NCBI GenBank assembly: GCA_029934695.1
Contig: JAOZLU010000309.1
Span: 1 to 8,099, forward strand
Direction of reading: 5' to 3'
DNA: 8,099 bases
From: Desulfobacterales bacterium
GTDB taxonomy: Bacteria > Desulfobacterota > Desulfobacteria > Desulfobacterales > 4be13
Under the pieces are notes generated by a model. The model had not been told where the DNA came from. It saw only the letters and a list, made by a program, of their open reading frames with translations, and did no database searches. The position numbers were made by a program, and so were the translations under genes. This document shows positions 1 to 5,071 of the stretch, piece after piece. Position 1 is the stretch's first letter. Each line of letters begins with the position of its first letter.

Positions 1-33
1 CCACAAAATCCGTTAGAATCAGATATGTTCTCT

Positions 34-62
34 TGGAAAGGAGGTGAAAGCAAACATAAAAT
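34..62 (+). promoter_or_regulatory. Candidate sigma-70 promoter for the outer-membrane protein gene
   Basis: A -35-like TTGGAA (34-39) and a -10-like TAAAAT (57-62) are separated by exactly 17 bases. They match the consensus hexamers at 4 of 6 and 5 of 6 positions. Transcription would begin near base 69, giving a leader of about 70 bases before the ATG at 142. The surrounding 50-125 stretch is AT-rich, as promoters usually are. Called by eye, without a score. The spacer holds a perfect anti-Shine-Dalgarno complement (38-47) with no start codon behind it. Confidence 0.4.
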
Positions 63-141
63 AATAGCATTATCTTTACTGATTGTTTATTAGGAAAGAA
101 GGCTTACCATTTAATTTTAAAAAGCTTAGGAGGAAAAAAAG

Positions 142-1083
142 ATGAAAAGGGTGTTGAAGTGTATCTTCTGTTTGTGGGTGGCCTTTCTGATGATGGCCAA
201 CGCTCCGCCGGCCTCTGTCGCACAGGAAGAATCAGGCCAGGCGGCCAAAGGTGAGGTTGAGAAAAAAAGGGATCTGGGGGAATGGTGGCACCGAAATCCC
301 CTGACATACAATCCGGTTCCCGAGGAGTTTCTGTATCACTTTGAGGCGACGTACAGCTGGGACCGGGTAACCGGCAATTTTACAAGTGACAAGCATGATC
401 TCGGAACGCTGCTTTCCCTGAGAAAAAAGATTTTTACCTATAATCTCCGATATGCCTTTGACAAGCGTAATGTTGCAAAACCAAAGGACCCGCCCAATCA
501 GGAAGAGAACAGGGACCTTAGGACAAGCACCAAACACGAAATTCACAATGATTTCAGGATTGCCCTGACAAAGCGGCTGTATGGTGCTGCCGGCTCGTTC
601 TGGCTGGAGGATGACTATATTAAAATTGACAAACGCCTCACCTATTACGGGGGCATGGGGGCCAATCTGCTCAACCATCCGAGGTTGAAACTGGATGTTT
701 TCGGAGCCTACGGCTATGAGGAAAAGGACAGAACATCTGATTATCATGATATTTACCTGATGGTAAAGGACTGGGGACTGGAAGGCAGCATCAAAAACTA
801 TGAGCCCGGCACCCAGTCTTACTCATTGATTTATCTTGCCCAGTCAGCACGGGCCTATCTGACCCGCTCCCTGGCATTAAACCAAAGCGTCACTTATTTC
901 GTGGACCCTGATGAGAATGACAGATATCGCTGGAAATTCAATATCGGTCTTGATATCAAGCTGACGAAGCATATACTTGCTTCAATTTCTTACGAGGAAG
1001 AATATGACAATGACGCTGATTCCCTTCTGGGGGTGCTGAAAAGAGATGCCACCAAAGGGGTCGGCATAAAAATAAGCTTCTGA
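142..1083 (+). CDS. DUF481-type outer-membrane beta-barrel protein
   Basis: Encodes 313 residues. The start is well supported by AGGAGG at 128-133, 8 bases before the ATG. Residues 1-27 look like a Sec signal peptide: a KR positive end, a hydrophobic stretch through about residue 19, and an S-V-A cleavage site before Gln28. The mature part has alternating aromatic and polar strands broken by charged turns, and ends in ...KISF, the terminal aromatic residue expected of a protein inserted by the BAM complex. The overall pattern (an early strand region near FEATYSWDRVTGNF, a central YGGMGANLL...LDVFGAYGYEEK, and closing strands around ASISYEEEYDND) resembles DUF481/YdiY-like 'salt-induced outer membrane protein' proteins, whose function is poorly known. 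An unusually charged segment (about 28-50) follows the signal peptide. It lies 105 bases upstream of the serine hydrolase gene; the inverted repeat in the gap may separate the two transcriptionally. Family assignment is moderately sure; the outer-membrane barrel call is firmer. Confidence 0.75.
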   Translation: MKRVLKCIFCLWVAFLMMANAPPASVAQEESGQAAKGEVEKKRDLGEWWHRNPLTYNPVPEEFLYHFEATYSWDRVTGNFTSDKHDLGTLLSLRKKIFTYNLRYAFDKRNVAKPKDPPNQEENRDLRTSTKHEIHNDFRIALTKRLYGAAGSFWLEDDYIKIDKRLTYYGGMGANLLNHPRLKLDVFGAYGYEEKDRTSDYHDIYLMVKDWGLEGSIKNYEPGTQSYSLIYLAQSARAYLTRSLALNQSVTYFVDPDENDRYRWKFNIGLDIKLTKHILASISYEEEYDNDADSLLGVLKRDATKGVGIKISF

Positions 1084-1102
1084 TTTCAGATTTGGGGTCA
1101 TA

Positions 1103-1160
1103 AATTAAGGGAATCGGGGATTCAGGGACCATTTTGGCTCAACTCCCCAATTCCTTAATT
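1103..1160. repeat. Long imperfect inverted repeat between omp and the serine hydrolase
   Basis: The left arm (1103-1120) pairs with the right arm (1144-1160) over 16 base pairs: AATTAAGG with CCTTAATT, AAT with ATT, and GGGGA with TCCCC. One bulged G (1111) and one C-A mismatch (1115/1149) interrupt the stem. The loop is about 23 bases. No U-run follows, so it is not a classic intrinsic terminator. It ends 13 bases before the AAGGAGG of the hydrolase gene, so as RNA it could act as a processing or stability element or affect translation. It may also be a small mobile-element remnant. Function is inferred; the pairing is read directly. Confidence 0.6.
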
Positions 1161-1173
1161 GTTATTGTTTGTT

Positions 1174-1180
1174 AAGGAGG
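1174..1180 (+). promoter_or_regulatory. Ribosome binding site that sets the hydrolase start
   Basis: AAGGAGG lies 8 bases before the ATG at 1189. It decides against the in-frame TTG at 1159, which falls inside the right arm of the inverted repeat and would put ten extra residues (MLLFVKEEEI) before the signal peptide. Confidence 0.85.
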
Positions 1181-1188
1181 AAGAAATA

Positions 1189-2970
1189 ATGAGGAAAACA
1201 CGAAGTGTCGCGTTTGACAAGCCATGCATCTGCCTGGGGCTGCTCACCCTGATGATGTTTTTTTCTTTTGGCTGCAGCAGCGAAAATGAGGACTATGTCT
1301 CTGTGAGAGAGGGGCGTTTTCTGGACAGTCCGGTTGAGGGGCTGGCTTATATCTGCGGGGGGCAGACCGGCGTAACCGACAAAAACGGAACCTTTTTTTA
1401 TGAAAAAGGAAAAGATATCACGTTCAAAATCGGAAATATTGTCCTCGGGTCTGTTCCAACCGTCCTGAATCTCCCACCGGGAGAGGAAGCACCGGAAATA
1501 ATCACATTCAGCCCCAGGAACCTCGTTCCTGAAGCAGAAAGCAACAGGGATCCCCAAGTCACAAATATCCTGCAATTTCTGCAGACTCTGGATGAGGATT
1601 ATAACCCGGACAACGGCATTTTTCTCTCGGAATCTGTGAGAGGGGAAGCCGAAAAATACAGTGCGGAAGTTGATTTTTCGTTAAGCCCGGATGAATTTGA
1701 GGCCAGCATACAGCCCATCATCGCCGACCTGCTGAATGAAGAGCGGGAACTGGTCTCCCGGATCAGAGCGCAGAATCATTTTATGCGGACATTGATCCAG
1801 GCTATCCTCGATGATGCAGTCAAACTTCACAAAGTCCCGGGCGTGGCTCTCGTTGCAGAAGTTCCATGTGCGGGATCAGAATGCGCCAACGGTGAAATGG
1901 ACGGCGTGGACTATGAAGACGGCAAATTTATGTGGAAGCTGTCCAGCGGTTATACGGATATGGAGAATGAAACACCGGTGACGGCAGATACACGATTCCG
2001 GATTGCCAGTCTGACAAAGACCTTTATAGCCATGGCAACATTGAAGCTTGTTGAAGAAGGAAAAATAAGCTTGGATGATACTGTGGAAAAGTGGCTTCCC
2101 GGACTCATACCCCAAGGTGCGGATATGACCGTCCGCCAGGTTATGAATCATTCAAGCGGTCTGTTCAATTTTTATCATACGCCTTCTCCCTGGTTTCTGG
2201 ATTTCCTGCTTCGTCCTTATGGGAACACCTGGGAACAGGAGGAACTGATTGAAATCAGTGTTGAACATGGCCTGAATTTTCCTTCCGGAATGGGATGGCA
2301 TTACTCAAACACAAATTATGTGCTGCTGGGAATGATTATAGAAGAGGTCACCGGCGATACATGGGAGGATGAAATACGGGAACGGTTTATCATGCCTTAC
2401 GGACTGAATGACACCATTATTCCGGAAACCGGCGAAGTGTATCTGGAGGGAGAGTATGCCCAGGTAGAAGACCCTGACGTTCCGCCTTATAATACCAGTG
2501 ATGCGGTGTATGCTCACGGCTATGTTGATCTGAACGGCCTGACCGGGGGAATGTACGGCGATCCCGGCGGAGTTCTGATAAATGCGTCTGACCGGGAGCC
2601 GTCTGCTCTCAGTTCTTCGGGAAATATGATTTCCACGCCTGAGAATCTGTTCCAATGGATGAAGCTCATCGGGGAGGGCAGTTTGTTCGGAGAAGACTCT
2701 GACTTTGTCAATGACAATGTGGATGAGGAACTCTACTTTCCCATGAATCCTGTTGTCTCCTGCGGGCCGAATGTCTATAAAAATTATGCGAGCAATATGC
2801 TGATTGTCTCAGGCAATTTTCCAGGATATGATGTCGGCATGGTTTATTCTCTGGATGACCGCATTCCAATGGCAGTATGTTCCAACAGGACATTGAGTTC
2901 CGGACAGATAAAGGATATTGTCACCTTTGACGCTATTGACATTCTGGGCGGCGGTCTTTCTGACATTTAA
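1189..2970 (+). CDS. Secreted beta-lactamase-family (S12-like) serine hydrolase, probable lipoprotein
   Basis: Encodes 593 residues from the ATG chosen by the Shine-Dalgarno site. Residues 1-28 form a signal peptide ending in S-F-G-Cys29, a slightly non-standard lipobox, so the protein is probably lipid-anchored in the periplasm. Residues about 40-180 form a separate module (GRFLDSPVEGLAYICGG..., GVTDKNGTFFYEKG, FKIGNIVLG, ILQFLQTLDEDYNPDNGI) that I know as a recurring N-terminal domain of bacterial surface lipoproteins. The hydrolase domain covers about 200-585. It has the nucleophile motif SLTK (Ser274, Lys277), HSSGL (321-325), the second motif YSN (Tyr372-Asn374), and STPENLFQW (482-490). 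The third motif, usually H/K-T/S-G before xxPGY, reads VSGNFPGY (540-547), so the basic residue appears replaced by Val540. The family includes class C beta-lactamases, DD-peptidases, esterases and ClbP-like prodrug peptidases; motifs alone do not choose among them. A cyclic-peptide-type exporter gene follows after the palindrome cluster, which favours a peptide substrate. Resistance to beta-lactams should not be assumed. Confidence 0.88.
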   Translation: MRKTRSVAFDKPCICLGLLTLMMFFSFGCSSENEDYVSVREGRFLDSPVEGLAYICGGQTGVTDKNGTFFYEKGKDITFKIGNIVLGSVPTVLNLPPGEEAPEIITFSPRNLVPEAESNRDPQVTNILQFLQTLDEDYNPDNGIFLSESVRGEAEKYSAEVDFSLSPDEFEASIQPIIADLLNEERELVSRIRAQNHFMRTLIQAILDDAVKLHKVPGVALVAEVPCAGSECANGEMDGVDYEDGKFMWKLSSGYTDMENETPVTADTRFRIASLTKTFIAMATLKLVEEGKISLDDTVEKWLPGLIPQGADMTVRQVMNHSSGLFNFYHTPSPWFLDFLLRPYGNTWEQEELIEISVEHGLNFPSGMGWHYSNTNYVLLGMIIEEVTGDTWEDEIRERFIMPYGLNDTIIPETGEVYLEGEYAQVEDPDVPPYNTSDAVYAHGYVDLNGLTGGMYGDPGGVLINASDREPSALSSSGNMISTPENLFQWMKLIGEGSLFGEDSDFVNDNVDEELYFPMNPVVSCGPNVYKNYASNMLIVSGNFPGYDVGMVYSLDDRIPMAVCSNRTLSSGQIKDIVTFDAIDILGGGLSDI

Positions 2971-3070
2971 TATTGCAAACAAATCTCTATGTCGGACCCT
3001 ATATCGGACGGGGTTTGTAACCCCTCTATGCCGGATGGGGTTTGTAACCCCGTCCGGAACATCTCTATGC

Positions 3071-3095
3071 CGGACGGGGTTTGTAACCCCGTCCG
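3071..3095. repeat. Perfect palindrome copy (11-bp stem, TGT loop)
   Basis: The arms CGGACGGGGTT (3071-3081) and AACCCCGTCCG (3085-3095) are exact complements around a TGT loop. This is the best intact copy in the forward orientation and is a useful query for finding the family elsewhere in the genome. Confidence 0.85.
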
Positions 3096-3146
3096 AAACA
3101 TTTGTGTCCCTACTGCCATGCGGGCTCCTATGCCGTACGGGTTTGC

Positions 3147-3176
3147 AACCCCGGCAGCATGGCAGTGCCGGAAAAT
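3147..3176 (+). repeat. 30-bp direct repeat, copy 1
   Basis: This block matches 3240-3269 at 29 of 30 positions (C/T at 3151/3244). It contains GGCAGCATGGCAGTGCC and runs on to GGAAAAT. Its GCATGGCAGT core (3157-3166) is the reverse complement of ACTGCCATGC at 3112-3121, so the degenerate palindrome near 3132-3157 sits inside a larger potential hairpin. Confidence 0.8.
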
Positions 3177-3201
3177 ATCAAACATTGCGGACGGGGTTGC
3201 A

Positions 3202-3239
3202 AACCCCGTCCGGCATCCGCAACCCCGTCCGGCATCCGC
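3202..3239 (+). repeat. Two tandem copies of a 19-bp half-palindrome unit
   Basis: Bases 3202-3220 and 3221-3239 are identical 19-mers, each starting AACCCCGTCCGG and ending CATCCGC. The first copy includes the 3' arm of the inverted palindrome at 3188-3212. The second has no 5' arm partner, which suggests a local tandem duplication, for example by replication slippage at the hairpin. A third partial copy begins at 3240 and merges into the second 30-bp direct repeat. Confidence 0.8.
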
Positions 3240-3269
3240 AACCTCGGCAGCATGGCAGTGCCGGAAAAT
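3240..3269 (+). repeat. 30-bp direct repeat, copy 2
   Basis: This is the second copy of the block at 3147-3176, with one mismatch. The two copies bracket the inverted palindrome and the 19-bp tandem. This suggests that the bracketed segment was duplicated or inserted as a unit. Confidence 0.8.
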
Positions 3270-3332
3270 GTGCGGTTCAGCCCGTATCAGAAACCACAAA
3301 AACCGTTAGAAGCAAGAACCGGAAATATTGAA

Positions 3333-4952
3333 ATGAATCTGCTGAAACTATATAAAAACGAGTCAACCGTTTCCGGGACACCTGTTCTTGTCATGGCAGT
3401 CATCTCAGGAATTGCACAGGGAGCGTTGCTGGGAATCATCACGACAGCCGCGTCCACAGCCTCTTATGAGAGCCTGAATTTCAGATTTTTCCTCCTTTTT
3501 GTGATCGCCTTTGCCATTGTTGTCGTTGGAAAGCGTTATGCTTTGAGAAGATCAACTTTCATTGCCGAAGGCATTATCAGACGTATTCGGTTAAGAATTG
3601 CTGACAAAATCAGAAATTCCGAGCTTCTGTTTCTTGAAAATATCGGAAAAACAGAAATTTACACCCGGCTCACCTACAATACAAATCTTATTTCCGAATC
3701 CACAGTTCTTATTGTCAACGCGTGCCAATCCGCCATTGTACTTTTTTTCTGCCTGTTTTATATTGCGGTATTATCAAAAACGGCTTTTTTCATCACCATT
3801 GTTGCTATTTTCGCTGCAATTTCCAGTTATATATTGCAGCAGGATAAAATTGATAAGGAAATTCATGAAACAGCAGAAAAGGAGAGCCTGTTTTTTGAAA
3901 TGCTGAGTCAGACTCTTGACGGTTTCAAAGAGATCAAGATGAACAGGAAAAAAAGTGATGATCTTTTCGGATTTTTAAAAATAATAGCAGATGAAACTGA
4001 AGCCCTGAAAATAAAAACCGGATACAAATTTGCCATGGGACTGATGTTCTCCCAGATATTTTTTTATACCCTGCTTGCAGTCATCGTTTTTGTTCTGCCC
4101 AGACTCGACCCGGCCAATCCCGCACTGATTATCAAGCTTACCGCGGCAATATTGTTCATTATCGGTCCGGTGAACCTGATTGCAGGTTCGATACCGCTGT
4201 TTTCCAGGGCAAGCATTGCCGTGTCAATTTTGTATAAACTGGAAGAAAGATTGGATGAGGGAAGCATGGCTTTTAAGGTGGAGGGGACTCTTCCGGTAAG
4301 AAGAATAGAATCCTTCAATGAAATACGGTTTGACGATTTCTCATTCTCTTACACAGACAGACATGATGTGCAGTTGTTCACAGTGGGGCCCATTAATATG
4401 ACAATACAAAAAGGAGAAGTCCTCTTTATCGTCGGCGGCAACGGAAGTGGAAAATCAACATTGATGAAACTTTTAACCGGATTGTATTATCCGGTTTCCG
4501 GAAGCATTCAGGTTGATGGCCTGACGATTGACAGGACGACATATCAGGCCTATCGGGAATTGTTTTCTGTCATATTTGGCGATTTTCACCTGTTTGACAG
4601 ACTGTACGGTCTGGATGAAATTGATGATGACAGAATCCGCGAACTTTTGAAACTGATGGAACTGGAGAAAAAAACAGAGATGATTGACGGTGCATTCACC
4701 AATATCAAGCTGTCCACAGGGCAGAGAAAAAGGCTTGCGCTGATAGTGTCCTTACTGGAAGGCCGAGAGGTTTGCATGTTTGACGAATGGGCCGCGGATC
4801 AGGATCCGATCTTCAGAAAATATTTTTATGAAGTGTTGCTGAATGAGTTGAAAGCACAGGGTAAGACGATTATTGCCGTCAGCCATGATGACAGATATTT
4901 CGGCTTTGCGGACAGAGTCCTGAAGATGGAATACGGTCAGTTCCTCAAGTAA
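3333..4952 (+). CDS. Cyclic-peptide-type ABC exporter (SyrD/PvdE/YojI class), fused membrane and ATPase domains
   Basis: Encodes 539 residues, the usual length for this class. Homologues begin with a short MxLL-type N-terminus, so I start at 3333. Only a weak GGAA (3321-3324) precedes it. The open frame runs back to 3102, but that part translates the palindrome cluster. Hydrophobic segments lie near residues 17-38, 51-66, 123-147, 150-168, 233-256 and 263-290, giving six predicted membrane spans. The ATPase domain has Walker A GGNGSGKST (368-376), signature LSTGQRKR (460-467), Walker B VCMFDEW with catalytic Glu485, the D-loop ADQDP and switch His518. LSTGQRKRLAL, FDEWAADQDPxFRxxFY and GDFHLFDRL are hallmarks of this subfamily, which exports syringomycin, pyoverdine precursors or microcin J25 in studied cases. 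No Q-loop glutamine is evident in SVIFGDFHLF, which as I recall is normal here. Substrate unknown; the S12 hydrolase upstream is the obvious partner. The gene looks more AT-rich than its neighbours. Confidence 0.9.
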   Translation: MNLLKLYKNESTVSGTPVLVMAVISGIAQGALLGIITTAASTASYESLNFRFFLLFVIAFAIVVVGKRYALRRSTFIAEGIIRRIRLRIADKIRNSELLFLENIGKTEIYTRLTYNTNLISESTVLIVNACQSAIVLFFCLFYIAVLSKTAFFITIVAIFAAISSYILQQDKIDKEIHETAEKESLFFEMLSQTLDGFKEIKMNRKKSDDLFGFLKIIADETEALKIKTGYKFAMGLMFSQIFFYTLLAVIVFVLPRLDPANPALIIKLTAAILFIIGPVNLIAGSIPLFSRASIAVSILYKLEERLDEGSMAFKVEGTLPVRRIESFNEIRFDDFSFSYTDRHDVQLFTVGPINMTIQKGEVLFIVGGNGSGKSTLMKLLTGLYYPVSGSIQVDGLTIDRTTYQAYRELFSVIFGDFHLFDRLYGLDEIDDDRIRELLKLMELEKKTEMIDGAFTNIKLSTGQRKRLALIVSLLEGREVCMFDEWAADQDPIFRKYFYEVLLNELKAQGKTIIAVSHDDRYFGFADRVLKMEYGQFLK

Positions 4953-4954
4953 AA

Positions 4955-5067
4955 GAAACCCGTTTTTTAGGGCAATTTGCAAAATCACCCTAAATGTAAA
5001 ACAATTTTTCAAATTGTTTTTTCAGGCAATTTTTCAAATCTGTCAGAATATGAAAAGCCGGGTTTTT
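4955..5067. terminator. Probable convergent termination region with nested repeats
   Basis: The 119 bases between the converging exporter and alr genes contain several pairings. AAACCCG (4956-4962, followed by TTTTTT) pairs at a distance with CGGGTTT (5059-5065, followed by TT). AGGG (4970-4973) can pair with CCCT (4988-4991). AAAACAATTT (4998-5007) pairs perfectly with AAATTGTTTT (5011-5020) around a 3-base loop and is followed by more T. CAATTTTTCAAAT occurs twice (5002-5014 and 5027-5039). The strongest local hairpin has only one G-C pair, so it is a weak intrinsic terminator. Position and T-runs nevertheless suggest termination from both sides. Confidence 0.4.
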
Positions 5068-5071
5068 CCTG

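Larger units (their letters stand above)
3005..3269. repeat. Cluster of REP-like palindromes and nested repeats
   Basis: This fills most of the 362-base gap between the hydrolase and exporter genes. The core is an 11-base arm CGGACGGGGTT, a 3-base loop (TGT or GCA) and the complementary AACCCCGTCCG. Copies: 3005-3024 (3' arm truncated), 3031-3057 (one G-U-type change, preserving pairing), 3071-3095 (perfect), about 3132-3157 (degenerate) and 3188-3212 (perfect, in opposite orientation). CTATG precedes several copies. All three forward frames and one reverse frame stay open across much of the cluster. That reflects GC-rich palindromes lacking stop codons, not coding. Perfect hairpins behind a gene can stabilise upstream mRNA or damp downstream expression, as known for enterobacterial REP/BIME elements; that role here is inferred. 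No REP-associated transposase is present in the window. Confidence 0.85.

Noticed and set aside
1..93. A frame open from base 1 to a TAG at 91-93, possibly the tail of an upstream gene.
   Set aside because: Only 30 codons are visible, in AT-rich DNA overlapping the candidate promoter, with no recognisable protein features. A truncated upstream gene cannot be excluded without more sequence.
83..145. A short TTG-started leader frame ending over the omp start codon.
   Set aside because: No Shine-Dalgarno at suitable spacing, a rare start codon and no meaningful peptide. The overlap with ATGA at 142 is probably chance.
232..747. A 171-codon frame on the - strand opposite the outer-membrane protein gene.
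   Set aside because: The + strand gene has a signal peptide, an excellent Shine-Dalgarno and a barrel pattern. The reverse frame has no recognisable domain.
1189..2970. Annotation as a beta-lactamase resistance gene (ampC).
   Set aside because: The SxxK and YxN motifs only show the broad S12 family. The third motif lacks the usual Lys/His, and the protein has an extra N-terminal domain and a probable lipid anchor.
3005..3269. CRISPR array.
   Set aside because: The repeats are palindromes of differing length and orientation with irregular spacing and no uniform unique spacers, and no cas genes are present.
2989..3309. A 106-codon frame translating as repeated MPDGVCNPVRNI units, located between a hydrolase and a peptide exporter and so resembling a multi-core peptide precursor.
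   Set aside because: The units come from DNA palindromes. The first three copies are in frame, but the next is offset by 62 bases (not a multiple of three) and a later copy is inverted. Other frames on both strands are open too, and no Shine-Dalgarno precedes the ATG.
2918..3331. Other open frames across the palindrome cluster on both strands.
   Set aside because: They overlap the end of the hydrolase gene or each other, and are explained by GC-rich palindromes that lack stop codons.
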